64,000 bases of DNA from Pararhodobacter aggregans. Its GTDB lineage: Bacteria; Pseudomonadota; Alphaproteobacteria; Rhodobacterales; Rhodobacteraceae. This document shows, in pieces, positions 25,232 to 33,580 of this stretch. The position numbers and the translations under genes are program-made. The stretch is taken from contig NZ_QDDR01000002.1 of the NCBI RefSeq assembly GCF_003075525.1, positions 434,001-498,000 of the forward strand, written 5' to 3'. Under the pieces are notes generated by a model. That model was not told where the DNA came from and ran no database searches. It was given only the letters and a program-made list of their open reading frames with translations. The first letter of the stretch is position 1. Each line of letters begins with the position of its first letter.

Positions 25232-25881
25232 GGCGTGCCGTCCACCCCCAACCTTGGACAGACCTGCAGCGAGAACATCAGACCGCCGCGCTGCCGCCAC
25301 CGGGCGGTGTCGACGGCGCCCGGGTCATGGGTAGGGCCGCGCTCGGCCCAGTGCAGTGAATAGGTCGCGTGATCGGTGATGAAATACTGGATCATCGCAT
25401 CCTCGCTCCGCGGCTGCCCGTGCAGCCTGCCACAGCCGAACCGGAAGCCGATCATGGCGCGGTAGCCATGGACGCCCCGCTGGTCAACGTCCGCGACGAT
25501 CGACGGGTTCTGCGCGCAGCGCTCGGCGAACTCGATCGCGAAGGGACGCAGAAGATCGACCACGAAAGCTGCCGGGTCTTCGCCGGCGCGGGGCAGGGCG
25601 GTGGTCGATGCCAGGGCGATGATCTGCGTCCAGTCCGTGACACTCTCGTCTTGCGGGACCCACTGGGCAAGGAACCGGCCAGGCCCGGTCTCGCCCTGAA
25701 AATCCGGTGCCGCGGGGAGCTGCGGCCCGAAGGGATAGGGGAACGAGACGTCGTGGCCCTGGATCGTCTGGTGCACGACGAAGATTACGTCCTTAAGCGG
25801 TCGGCTCTGCGCCTCCGCCGTGACGGCACAAGCCAGCACAACCAACACCGCCAGGATCTGCCGATAGTCGCCGCGCACCAT
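25213..25881 (-). CDS. Secreted protein of unknown function (tandem paralogue 2)
   Basis: A 222-residue protein with a Sec signal peptide (ILAVLVVLACAVTAEAQ). It shares an ordered set of blocks with the upstream neighbour: VSFPYPF, FQGETGPGRFLAQWVP, WTQIIAL, YSLHWAERGP and a terminal C-x-n-PC-D end. Cysteines are several, which fits disulfides in the periplasm. No known domain is recognised. ATG 25881 is preferred over an in-frame GTG at 25890 because GGTGAG lies just upstream. It begins about 12 bases after its neighbour's stop, so the two are probably one transcript. Confidence 0.7.
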   Translation of the reverse strand: MVRGDYRQILAVLVVLACAVTAEAQSRPLKDVIFVVHQTIQGHDVSFPYPFGPQLPAAPDFQGETGPGRFLAQWVPQDESVTDWTQIIALASTTALPRAGEDPAAFVVDLLRPFAIEFAERCAQNPSIVADVDQRGVHGYRAMIGFRFGCGRLHGQPRSEDAMIQYFITDHATYSLHWAERGPTHDPGAVDTARWRQRGGLMFSLQVCPRLGVDGTPHSPCD

Positions 25882-25893
25882 GCCGCTCACCGT

Positions 25894-26529
25894 TCAGTCG
25901 CAGGACGGGTAGGGTTCGCCCTCGCCCGGGGCGGGGAGGCAGAGGCGGGCCTGCGACAGACTCTCGATCCGCGGGCGCCAGCGGTCGAAGGCTTCGGCAT
26001 CGAAGGCGGCGCGGGCCGGGCCGCGTTCGGCCCATTGCAGGGTGTAGCTGTCCTCGGCCCCGACCATGACCAGGATGACCATTTCCTCGGAATGCTCGGT
26101 GCCGGTGACCCGCGGGCAGCCCAGATAGGCCGCGAAACTGGCCCGGCTGCCCTGATCCAGCGTCAGGGGCAGGGGCAGGGCCGCGACCTCGGCCTGGCAG
26201 GCGCCGCGATAGCCGTTGAGGAAATGCACGGCGATCGACTCGCCCACCCGGGCGGCGCCGTCGGCATCGAGGCCTTGACCCACGCCCTGATGGCCGGTCA
26301 GGGTCTGCATCTGCGTCCATTCCTCGGCGCTGTCGCCCTCGGGCACCCATTCCATCAGGAAAAACCCCTCCGGCGTTTCGACCTGAAAGACCGGGGCGGC
26401 GGCCAGGGTGAGGGGGAAGCTCACCACCTGGCCATAGACCGGCAGGCGCGCCTGGATCGGGCTTTGGCCCATGGCCGCCAGCGGTGAAACAAGCGCCAGG
26501 GCAAGGGTCAGGGCAGGCAGGGTGCGCAT
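25894..26529 (-). CDS. Secreted protein of unknown function (tandem paralogue 1)
   Basis: A 211-residue protein with a signal peptide (LPALTLALALVSPLAAMGQ). Blocks shared with the downstream gene are VSFPLTL, FQVETPEGFFLMEWVP, EWTQMQTL, YTLQWAERGP and PYPSCD. Three to four cysteines are placed similarly. The fold and role are not recognised; the pattern suggests an old tandem duplication. ATG 26529 is chosen for the signal peptide; the frame extends 46 codons upstream without one. Confidence 0.72.
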   Translation of the reverse strand: MRTLPALTLALALVSPLAAMGQSPIQARLPVYGQVVSFPLTLAAAPVFQVETPEGFFLMEWVPEGDSAEEWTQMQTLTGHQGVGQGLDADGAARVGESIAVHFLNGYRGACQAEVAALPLPLTLDQGSRASFAAYLGCPRVTGTEHSEEMVILVMVGAEDSYTLQWAERGPARAAFDAEAFDRWRPRIESLSQARLCLPAPGEGEPYPSCD

Positions 26530-26670
26530 CGGGATCCTCGCGGCGGGGGCTGTCGGGATCACGGTTTCATGCGTCCGGGCGAAGATCAAGACCATAGGCC
26601 GCGCCGCGCCCCCGAGGCGGGCAATGGGCGGGGCCCCGGCCGCGAAAGCCTTTCCAATTGAAATCAACCC

Positions 26671-26699
26671 TTGACAGACTCCGGTCGCAAGTGTCCGAT
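26671..26699 (+). promoter_or_regulatory. Candidate promoter for the CBS-domain gene
   Basis: Consensus -35 TTGACA (26671-26676) with a 17-base spacer to TCCGAT (26694-26699). The -10 is poor, so confidence rests on the -35 and its position 58 bases before the start codon. Confidence 0.35.
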
Positions 26700-26733
26700 T
26701 TCAAGGACATAGAAGGCAACGGGAGAGGCCCCC

Positions 26734-27165
26734 ATGCTCGTCAGTCAAATCCTGAAATCGAAGGACAGCGGCGTCATCACCATCACCCCCGGTGCAACGC
26801 TGCGCGAGGTGGTCGAACTGCTGTCGACCCGCCGGATCGGGGCGGTGGTGGTCTCGAGCGATGGCAAGAAGGTCAAGGGCATCATTTCCGAACGCGACAT
26901 CGTGCGCGAACTGGGCCGCGCCGGTCCGGCCTGCCTGGACCAGAAGGTGGATTCGGTGATGACCCGCGCGATCTATGGCTGCGCGCCGGGCGACACCACC
27001 GATTCCGTGCTGGAGACGATGACCACCCGCCGCTTCCGCCACATGCCGGTGATGGAGGACAATGTCATGGTCGGCTTCATCTCGATCGGCGATGTGGTGG
27101 CCGCGCGCCTCTCGGAACTGCAGATGGAGCGGGACGCGCTGACCGGGATGATCATGGGCAATTGA
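26734..27165 (+). CDS. Two-CBS-domain protein
   Basis: A 143-residue protein made only of a CBS pair (about residues 8-62 and 72-128), with GIISERDIVRELG and GFISIGDVVAARLSEL closing the two motifs. CBS pairs bind adenine nucleotides and usually regulate a partner protein. Stand-alone CBS proteins of this length are common in alphaproteobacteria; the partner is unknown. GGGAGAGG precedes ATG 26734. The next gene is convergent and its stop lies only 4 bases away. Confidence 0.9.
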   Translation: MLVSQILKSKDSGVITITPGATLREVVELLSTRRIGAVVVSSDGKKVKGIISERDIVRELGRAGPACLDQKVDSVMTRAIYGCAPGDTTDSVLETMTTRRFRHMPVMEDNVMVGFISIGDVVAARLSELQMERDALTGMIMGN

Positions 27166-27169
27166 GCCC

Positions 27170-28177
27170 TCAGGCGGCGGGGGCGCCCCGCCGCCGCAAC
27201 CGGAGCCAGGTGCGGATCCCGGCGATCAGCGGCACCAGCCCGGTAAGGGCCAGCAGGAAGGCCACGCCGCCCACCATGCGCGCCGCGAATTCGGCGCGGG
27301 CGGCATAGCCCTCGCGGAAGGCCGCCAGATCGCCATACGCCATGATGCGGGTTTCGCGATCCTCGACGGGGCCTTCGACGCCGGCGGCGATCTCGGCCCA
27401 GAGGATGACCGGATCGCCATTTCTCAGCCCGCAATCGGTGCCATCGCCGGTTTGCGGCCAGTCCAGCGCGCGGTAGTTGTAGGCGGCGCCGGTCGAGCGC
27501 AGGCGCTGACCATCGGCAAGCTCGATATAGAGCCGGGAATTTCCCCGCACCGGCCGCGTGTAGCCCAGCGAGCGGCCGCGCTCGCGGCAGTTGAACTCGC
27601 GGATGAACAGGTCATCCGCCAGGTCCGAACCGATCCGGCCCTCGATCAGTGCGACCACCGGGTGACCTTCGCGGCGGTTGCGGTTCATCGCCACCAGCGT
27701 TTCCAGATCGCGCACCGGTTCGACGCGGTGCAGCTGGAAGAACTCGTTGGCCGGGGTGAAGACCTTCAGCGCCACGCCCAGATGCATGACAAGGAGCAGC
27801 CCGCCCAGCAGAAGCGCCACCCAGGGCCGGCCGGGTTCGATGCGGGGCATCACCAGCCGCACGAGAGCCCAGGTCACCATCCACAGCGCCAGCGGCCAGA
27901 TCAACTGCCCGGCCAGCAGTTCGAACGCCAGCCGGTCGATGCGGAAATAGAGGATCGCCACCCCGACCAGCGCCGAGGCGAGCAGAATGCCCAAGGCCGC
28001 AGCGGGTGCGCGCAGGCTCCACATGCCGACCAGCCCGACGAGCAACACCCCGGAAAGGCCCAGCATGCGCCACGGCCCCTCGGCCTCGGCGGCGATGTCG
28101 AACAGCGTGTTGGCAGCGGCGAAACCGACGATCAGCAGCGACAGGCCGATTGTCTGCACTCGGTCAGTACGGGTCAT
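27170..28177 (-). CDS. Polytopic membrane protein of unknown function
   Basis: A 335-residue protein with about five N-terminal membrane helices (residues 8-28, 40-60, 65-85, 92-112, 122-145), a soluble domain of about 150 residues, and one C-terminal helix (about 298-318). The soluble part has FIREFNCRERGRSLGYTRPVRGNSRLYIELADG and may lie outside the cytoplasm; no motif is recognised. ATG 28177 (MTRTDRV) is preferred to a longer frame because the first helix then follows at once. Confidence 0.65.
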   Translation of the reverse strand: MTRTDRVQTIGLSLLIVGFAAANTLFDIAAEAEGPWRMLGLSGVLLVGLVGMWSLRAPAAALGILLASALVGVAILYFRIDRLAFELLAGQLIWPLALWMVTWALVRLVMPRIEPGRPWVALLLGGLLLVMHLGVALKVFTPANEFFQLHRVEPVRDLETLVAMNRNRREGHPVVALIEGRIGSDLADDLFIREFNCRERGRSLGYTRPVRGNSRLYIELADGQRLRSTGAAYNYRALDWPQTGDGTDCGLRNGDPVILWAEIAAGVEGPVEDRETRIMAYGDLAAFREGYAARAEFAARMVGGVAFLLALTGLVPLIAGIRTWLRLRRRGAPAA

Positions 28178-28367
28178 GCGGAAATCCTTGATCGGAAGGG
28201 CAAGGGAACAAAATATTGGGTCGTGCGAGTGGGATAGCGGGTTCAATGCCCCCAGATCCTAGGGCCGCGTCATGCTGCGCCGCAACACTTTCCCGCCGCT
28301 GCGCCCTTGCATCTTTTCACGCAATATTGTTGCGTTGCGGCGCAATGACATCCGCAAGGGGGACGCG

Positions 28368-28874
28368 ATGCGCATCGGGCTTTATCCAGGCACCTTCGAT
28401 CCGCTGACGCTGGGACATATGGACATCATCAACCGCGCCTGCGCGCTGGTCGACCGGCTGGTGATCGGCGTGGCGATCAACCGCGACAAGGGGCCGCTTT
28501 TCTCGCTGGATGAACGGGTGGCGATGGTCGAGGGCGAGACGGCGGCGCTGAGCGAGCGCACCGGGGTCGAGATCGTCGTCCATCCCTTCGAGAATCTGCT
28601 GATCGATTGCGCCCGCGACGTGAACGCGGGCGTCATCATTCGCGGCCTGCGCGCCGTGGCGGATTTCGAATACGAATTCCAGATGGTCGGCATGAACCGG
28701 GCGCTCGACGACAAGATCGAGACGGTGTTCCTGATGGCCGATGCCCGGCGGCAGGCCATCGCCTCGAAACTGGTGAAGGAAATCGCCCGGCTGGGCGGCG
28801 ATGTCACCAAATTCGTGCCCGCGCCGGTCAATACCGCGCTGCGCGGGCGTTTCGGCCCGGCGCTGGAACGCTAA
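28368..28874 (+). CDS. coaD: Phosphopantetheine adenylyltransferase
   Basis: A 168-residue nucleotidyltransferase that makes dephospho-CoA from 4'-phosphopantetheine and ATP, the penultimate step of CoA synthesis. The signature GLYPGTFDPLTLGHMDII (residues 4-21) holds the TxxH-type ATP motif, and IIRGLRAVADFEYEFQM and the C-terminal block are intact. GGGGGAC upstream sets ATG 28368. The 190-base upstream gap contains a 10-bp inverted repeat (TGCGCCGCAA at 28276, TTGCGGCGCA at 28335). The stop overlaps that of the antiporter gene by four bases. Confidence 0.96.
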   Translation: MRIGLYPGTFDPLTLGHMDIINRACALVDRLVIGVAINRDKGPLFSLDERVAMVEGETAALSERTGVEIVVHPFENLLIDCARDVNAGVIIRGLRAVADFEYEFQMVGMNRALDDKIETVFLMADARRQAIASKLVKEIARLGGDVTKFVPAPVNTALRGRFGPALER

Positions 28875-31375
28875 AGCGCCGCCAGCGCCCCGGGATCCAG
28901 CGGCATGCCGCGTTTCTCGGCGCTGGCGAGCACCGCCTGCCGCAGCGACTCGTCGGTTTTCAGCATCTGCAGGAAGCGTGCCTCGTCTAGCGTGAGCAGC
29001 GTGCAATGGGCGATGGCCGTGGTCTGGCCGCGGCGGAAATTGCGTTTCAGCAGCGCCAGATGGCCGAACATCTCGCCCGGACCCAGCCGCAGGATCTGCG
29101 GCCCGCGCACCTGTTCGACCGCGCCCGAGGCGATGAACCAGACCTGCCGAGGCGCCTCGTCCTTCTTCAAGAGCACGGTGCCGGGCGCGACATAGACCGT
29201 CCGCATTTCGCGCATCAGCAGCTTGCGGCGGTCGACCGGCATGTCGGCGAAAAGCGGAAAGGCCGCGACCAGCGCCATGCGCTGGATGGCGAGATCCAGT
29301 TCCGGCCGCCGCGCCAGCTCGCCCCGGCGGCGGGAGATGCCGACGGTCAGCGCATGGCGCAATTCCGGCCCGATCAGCCCGTCATCGACCAGCGCCGCGT
29401 ATTCGCGTTCCTCCTGCGAGAGGGCGATCTGGCGGATCAGGCGGCGCTCCAGCTCTTCGGCATAGCCGGGGAATTGCAGGCGCAACCCGTCGAGCGCCCG
29501 GTCGGCTTCCTCGGTCCGGCGTTCCAGCAGGTCGTGCAGCAGGTCGCCGACCCGCTTGCCGTGGATGCGGCGGATGCGGGTGTCGATGAAGCTGTGCAGG
29601 TCGCGCAGGATCGGCGCCAGCGCCACCAGGTATTCGAAGCGGTCGGCGGTCTGGCGACCCAGCGCGCCCGAGAGGCGGAGCCGGTTGTGCAGGAAGACCG
29701 CCGTGCGGTGGCGCAGGTTCGAGCGGTGCGCCTTGCGCGCGGTGCTGAGATAGGCGAGGCGGCCGCCGGTCCGCGTGCCTTCGATCAGGCGGTCGGCGTC
29801 GGCGACCATCTGCGTGGCAAGCCGGGCGGGCAGCATCCCGTCGCGAAAGGCTTCGAGGATCAGATCGCGTTCGCGCCCGGCCAGCGCCACAAGGCCCAGC
29901 GTGATGCGGTCACGGTCGGGGATCTCGGCGCCCTGATCGGCGGCGGCGACGGCTTCGTCCACCCGTTCGGCGAAGCGCTTGGCCTCGTCCCTGACCGTCT
30001 CACGCGCCAGGCCGAAGTCGCGGGCGGTGTCCGAGACCGTCTCGCGCACCGTCTGCAGTGCCACGGCGACGACCTGCGCGGCCAGCGCCGAATCGAGGGG
30101 CGACAGCCGGTCGAGGCCCAGCCGGTGGATCACCCAGCGGAGCGAGGTGCCCTGCACGATCAGCGTGAACAGGGTGAAACCGGTGGCGACGATGCCGACC
30201 TGGCGCTTGATGTCGACGGGGATGCGGAAACTCTCGGTCACGACCAGCGCCAGCGCCAGCGTCACCGCGCCCCGCAGGCCACCCCAGAGGATCGCCGCCC
30301 GCTGCCGCCGTTCGACCCGGGGCGAGACCTTCAGCCGGGTCAGCAGCGGCATCAGCCCGAAGAGGATCAGCGCCCGTGCCGCCAGCGCCGCGACCACGGT
30401 GACGCCGACCAGGAACAGGTCCCAGGGCCGGACATCGGCCAGAAGCCGCGGGATCAGGATCGCGGCCAGCACGAAGATCAGCGCCCCGGCCCAATAGCCC
30501 AGCAGGTCCCAGGTATCGTTGAGCTTGGCCTTGTTCTCGGGCGAGATCTTGCCGGGCGCGTGGAAGTTCAGCGCCAGCCCCGCCGCCACGACCGCCACCA
30601 CGCCCGAGGCGCCAAGCCCGACTTCGGCCAGGATATAGGTGAGATAGGGCAGGGCGACCGACATCGAGACCTGCCCCAGCGGGTGCTGGTCCAGCCGGGC
30701 CAGGGCCTCGACCGCCAGACGCCCGGCGAACCAGCCGATCAGGCTGCCGCCGATCATCAGCCAGGGGAATTGCACCACCACATCGGACAGCTGCGGGTTG
30801 GGGATGCCGAAGGCCACGAAGGCGAAGAACAGCGAAAAGAGCGCGATGGCAGCCGCGTCGTTCAGCAGGCTCTCGCCCTCGACGATGCGGGCCAGCCTCA
30901 GCGGCGCGGGCGTGGCGCGGAAGATGCCGACCACGGCCGAGGGGTCGGTGGTCGAGACGATGGCGCCGATCATCAGGCAGGCCATCAGCGGCAGATCCGC
31001 CACCGGATACAACGCCCAGCCCACGGCCAGCGTCGATATCACCACCGCGACCACCGCCAGCAACAGGATCGGCACCCAATCGTCCAGCATCCGGCGCAGG
31101 TCGATGGTCAGCGAGACCTGGAAGATCAGCGTCGGCAGGAAGACATAGAGGAAGAAGTTCGACCGGATCGGCAGGTTCTGGATCAGCGTCGCCGCCGCGG
31201 TCAGCATCTCGGTCTCGCGCGAGGCGATGAGCCAGGCCGAGGCGACGCCGATGGCGATGCCGAGAAGGGCGAGGATCACGGTGGCAGGCAACCGCAACCG
31301 CTCGGCAAGGGGCTCGGAAAGCCCGATGACGGCGAAGAGCCCGGCGGTTATGGCAACGATTGCAACAATGTCCAT
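28871..31375 (-). CDS. CPA1-type Na+/H+ antiporter with C-terminal cyclic-nucleotide-binding domain
   Basis: An 834-residue protein. About twelve helices (residues 1-400) form a CPA1 exchanger, with an Asp-bearing ion-site helix (ESLLNDAAAIALFSLFFAF, about 165-183) and LWGGLRGAVTLALAL. A long cytosolic region of about 280 residues follows, then a cNMP-binding-like beta roll (about 700-815; PGTVLLKKDEAPRQVWFIASGAVEQV, GPGEMFGHLALL). The layout recalls SOS1-type exchangers. The canonical Arg of cAMP phosphate binding is not obvious (FGHLALLKRNFRR), so the ligand is uncertain. Convergent with coaD. Confidence 0.88.
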   Translation of the reverse strand: MDIVAIVAITAGLFAVIGLSEPLAERLRLPATVILALLGIAIGVASAWLIASRETEMLTAAATLIQNLPIRSNFFLYVFLPTLIFQVSLTIDLRRMLDDWVPILLLAVVAVVISTLAVGWALYPVADLPLMACLMIGAIVSTTDPSAVVGIFRATPAPLRLARIVEGESLLNDAAAIALFSLFFAFVAFGIPNPQLSDVVVQFPWLMIGGSLIGWFAGRLAVEALARLDQHPLGQVSMSVALPYLTYILAEVGLGASGVVAVVAAGLALNFHAPGKISPENKAKLNDTWDLLGYWAGALIFVLAAILIPRLLADVRPWDLFLVGVTVVAALAARALILFGLMPLLTRLKVSPRVERRQRAAILWGGLRGAVTLALALVVTESFRIPVDIKRQVGIVATGFTLFTLIVQGTSLRWVIHRLGLDRLSPLDSALAAQVVAVALQTVRETVSDTARDFGLARETVRDEAKRFAERVDEAVAAADQGAEIPDRDRITLGLVALAGRERDLILEAFRDGMLPARLATQMVADADRLIEGTRTGGRLAYLSTARKAHRSNLRHRTAVFLHNRLRLSGALGRQTADRFEYLVALAPILRDLHSFIDTRIRRIHGKRVGDLLHDLLERRTEEADRALDGLRLQFPGYAEELERRLIRQIALSQEEREYAALVDDGLIGPELRHALTVGISRRRGELARRPELDLAIQRMALVAAFPLFADMPVDRRKLLMREMRTVYVAPGTVLLKKDEAPRQVWFIASGAVEQVRGPQILRLGPGEMFGHLALLKRNFRRGQTTAIAHCTLLTLDEARFLQMLKTDESLRQAVLASAEKRGMPLDPGALAAL

Positions 31376-31395
31376 GTTCTTAAGATAAAAGGAAA

Positions 31396-31419
31396 ACCCG
31401 CGGGCGCACAGGGCCGCGG
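31396..31419 (-). terminator. Rho-independent terminator of gap (first copy)
   Basis: On the minus strand CCCGCGG pairs with CCGCGGG and is followed by TTTTCCTTTT. It lies 38 bases after the stop of the gap gene at 31457. Confidence 0.8.
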
Positions 31420-31456
31420 GCTCAACTTTCGGAAATGGACTGAAACAATTCGCGCT

Positions 31457-32461
31457 TTAGCCGAGTTTGCCGATCTCTGCCGCGGTATCGAGCATCCGGT
31501 TGGAAAAGCCCCATTCGTTGTCATACCAGGCCAGCACCCGCACCATCGTCCCGTCCATGACCTTGGTCTGGTCGAGGGCGACGATGGACGAGCGCCGGTC
31601 ATGGTTGAAATCGACCGAGACATTGGGCAGCGCGGTGACGCCCAGGATGCCCTTCAGGGGGCCCTCGGCCGCGGCGGCCGTGAGGGCCGCGTTCACCTCG
31701 TCCTTCGAGGTGGCGCGCCCGGCCTCGATCACCAGATCCACGGCCGAGACATTGGGCGTGGGCACCCGGATCGCCACGCCGTCGAGCTTGCCGTCGAGTT
31801 CGGGCAGCACCAGCCCTACCGCCTTGGCGGCGCCGGTCGAGGTGGGGATCATGCTGAGCGCCGCGGCCCGGGCGCGGTAGAGATCCTTGTGCAGCGTGTC
31901 CAGCGTCGGCTGATCGCCGGTGTAGCTGTGGATCGTGGTCATGAAACCCTTGTTGATGCCGATCGCGTCGTTCAGCACCTTGGCCACCGGGCTCAGGCAA
32001 TTGGTGGTGCAGGAGGCGTTGGAAATGATCTTGTGCTCGGGGCGCAGGACCTTGTGGTTCACGCCATAGACCACGGTCGCATCGGCCCCTTTCGAGGGGG
32101 CCGAGACCAGCACCCGCGTCGCGCCATTCTCCAGATGCACGCGGGCCTTTTCGGCATCGGTGAAGATGCCGGTGCATTCCAGCACCACATCGACATGCTG
32201 CCAGGGCAGCTCGGCCGGGTTGCGGATGGCGGTGACCTGGATGCGGCCGCCGCCGACATCCATCCAGTCATCGCCGGTCGTCACCTCGCCGTCATAGCGG
32301 CCATGGACGGAATCGAAGCGCATCAGATGCGCGTTGGTCTCCACCGGGCCGAGGTCGTTGATGGCGACGACCTGAAGGTCCGAGCGCTTCTGGTCCATCA
32401 GCGCGCGCAGGACAAGGCGGCCGATGCGGCCGAAGCCATTGATGGCAAGTGTGGTGGTCAT
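31457..32461 (-). CDS. gap: Glyceraldehyde-3-phosphate dehydrogenase, NAD-type residue pattern
   Basis: A 334-residue GAPDH. It has the Rossmann start [12 protein letters not shown], catalytic Cys151 in SNASCTTNC, His in [12 protein letters not shown], and [12 protein letters not shown] at the C-terminus. After the second strand the sequence is VVAINDLG; Asp36 is the residue that favours NAD in glycolytic enzymes. It has its own promoter with a palindrome over the -10. It is about two thirds identical by eye to the second copy at 33581-34582, with the cytochrome b/PepSY pair between. A glycolytic role is inferred from Asp36. Confidence 0.95.
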   Translation of the reverse strand: MTTTLAINGFGRIGRLVLRALMDQKRSDLQVVAINDLGPVETNAHLMRFDSVHGRYDGEVTTGDDWMDVGGGRIQVTAIRNPAELPWQHVDVVLECTGIFTDAEKARVHLENGATRVLVSAPSKGADATVVYGVNHKVLRPEHKIISNASCTTNCLSPVAKVLNDAIGINKGFMTTIHSYTGDQPTLDTLHKDLYRARAAALSMIPTSTGAAKAVGLVLPELDGKLDGVAIRVPTPNVSAVDLVIEAGRATSKDEVNAALTAAAAEGPLKGILGVTALPNVSVDFNHDRRSSIVALDQTKVMDGTMVRVLAWYDNEWGFSNRMLDTAAEIGKLG

Positions 32462-32501
32462 GAAAGCTCCGGGCCCCGGGGAGGCTGCATCCGGGGCGCA
32501 T

Positions 32502-32538
32502 TGTTTGCGCTAACACCACGTTTCGCCGGAAAAGTCAA
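32502..32538 (-). promoter_or_regulatory. gap (first copy) promoter with palindromic operator
   Basis: On the minus strand the -35 is TTGACT (32533-32538), with a 17-base spacer to -10 TGTTAG (32510-32515). The -10 is the first part of a perfect 14-bp operator pattern TGTTAGCGCAAACA (32502-32515), symmetrical around GCGC. The core 12 bases match exactly, in the same orientation relative to the gene, those at 34715-34726. A LacI-family repressor is the likely binder; CceR, a central-carbon regulator described in Rhodobacter, is a candidate by analogy. Confidence 0.7.
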
Positions 32539-32589
32539 CCGTCGGCGGCGGAAAACGGCTCTGCCGGTGGGGTCGGCAGAGCCAGGCGG

Positions 32590-33135
32590 TCAGTGGAGGT
32601 CGAGCACTTCGACCCCCTCGGGCACCGGCTTGTCGCCGGTGATCATGGCCCGCGCCAGGTTGATCCCGATGCGCCGGCTTTCCCAGATGACGGCGGCGAC
32701 ATGCGCCGCGACCGAGAGTTCGGCCCAGGTGACCAGCGCCTCGTGCAGCTCCTTGACCCAGCCCACGCCCCAATAGGCGAGGGTCGTCTGCATGTAGCCG
32801 GTGACGGCGATGGCGATCACGGTCAGCAGGATGTTGACGATCATCAGTGCGCCCAGCGGCGTATGGCCCAGATGGGCCCGGCGGCGATGGGCGCGGATGT
32901 CGCCGATCTGTTCGGCCACCGCGAAGGGCGTGGGCAGGAAATCGGCGAAGCGGGCGCGGGCCGGGCCGATCAGTCCCCAGACGATCCTGAGGCCGATCAG
33001 CGCCGCTACCGCGTAGCCAACCCAGCGATGCAGCCGGCTTTCAGGGTCGAGGATCAGCGCATTCAGAGCAAAGAGCGTGACCAGCGACCAGTGAAAGAGC
33101 CGCAGGAACGGGTCCCAGACATGGTAGCGGCGCAT
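32590..33135 (-). CDS. Cytochrome b561-type membrane electron carrier
   Basis: A 181-residue di-haem cytochrome b of the Ni/Fe-hydrogenase cytochrome b / b561 family with four membrane helices (about 15-33, 38-58, 95-118, 135-158). Likely haem-ligand histidines lie in LFHWSLV (residue ~15), SRLHRWVGYAV, KELHEALV and VAAHVAAVIW. It should pass electrons between quinone and a periplasmic partner. The PepSY gene ends three bases before it, so the pair is one operon. Similar cytochrome b/PepSY pairs are common in proteobacteria; the electron donor is unknown. Confidence 0.88.
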   Translation of the reverse strand: MRRYHVWDPFLRLFHWSLVTLFALNALILDPESRLHRWVGYAVAALIGLRIVWGLIGPARARFADFLPTPFAVAEQIGDIRAHRRRAHLGHTPLGALMIVNILLTVIAIAVTGYMQTTLAYWGVGWVKELHEALVTWAELSVAAHVAAVIWESRRIGINLARAMITGDKPVPEGVEVLDLH

Positions 33136-33138
33136 GGC

Positions 33139-33393
33139 TCAGCCCTCGTTGCTGCGCAGGATCTGCAGCGCCTCGTTGAGGTAGATCTCGTAGACATGGC
33201 CGTCCTTGACGGCATAGGCCTCGTAAAGCCCGTCTTCCACGGCGACGCGGCGCACCTCGTAGCCCTGCGCGGTCAGCAGGCTGGTGATCTGCGCCTGGAC
33301 CTCGGCGCTGGGGGCGGCTTCGGTTTCGGCCAGCGCCGGCAGGGCGAGCATCGTTGCAAGGGCGGCGGCGAGGGTGAGGCTGGTGCGGGACAT
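33139..33393 (-). CDS. PepSY-domain periplasmic protein
   Basis: An 84-residue protein with a Sec signal peptide (SLTLAAALATMLALPALAE) and one PepSY domain (about 30-82; ITSLLTAQGYEVRRVAVEDGLYEAYAVKDGHVYEIYLNEA). It probably partners the cytochrome b encoded three bases downstream. ATG 33393 is chosen for the signal peptide. The pair lies downstream of the second gap gene's terminator, so it should have its own promoter in 33394-33520. Confidence 0.85.
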   Translation of the reverse strand: MSRTSLTLAAALATMLALPALAETEAAPSAEVQAQITSLLTAQGYEVRRVAVEDGLYEAYAVKDGHVYEIYLNEALQILRSNEG

Positions 33394-33524
33394 GAGGGAT
33401 CCTTGATCGGTGAGGGTCGGGGCGACATGCCCCAGGCTGGCCCCGATCTGCCCCCTCCGCCGGGGCGCCGCCATTGGTCCCGGGGCGGATCCCGGTCGCC
33501 TCAACCCCGGGGTGGAGACGAAAA

Positions 33525-33548
33525 AGGGCCCGTCCGAAGACGGGCCCT
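33525..33548 (-). terminator. Rho-independent terminator of gap (second copy)
   Basis: On the minus strand AGGGCCCGTC pairs with GACGGGCCCT around a TTCG tetraloop and runs into T5. This is the clearest terminator in the window. Confidence 0.92.
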
Positions 33549-33580
33549 GGCACTCGGAACGAACCCGAATGTCTGGCAGA

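Noticed and set aside
29006-32776. A 1256-codon open frame on the plus strand.
   Set aside because: It lies opposite the antiporter and first gap gene, is rich in His, Gln, Arg and Gly, and has no domain. Strong third-position GC bias makes such antisense shadows common here.
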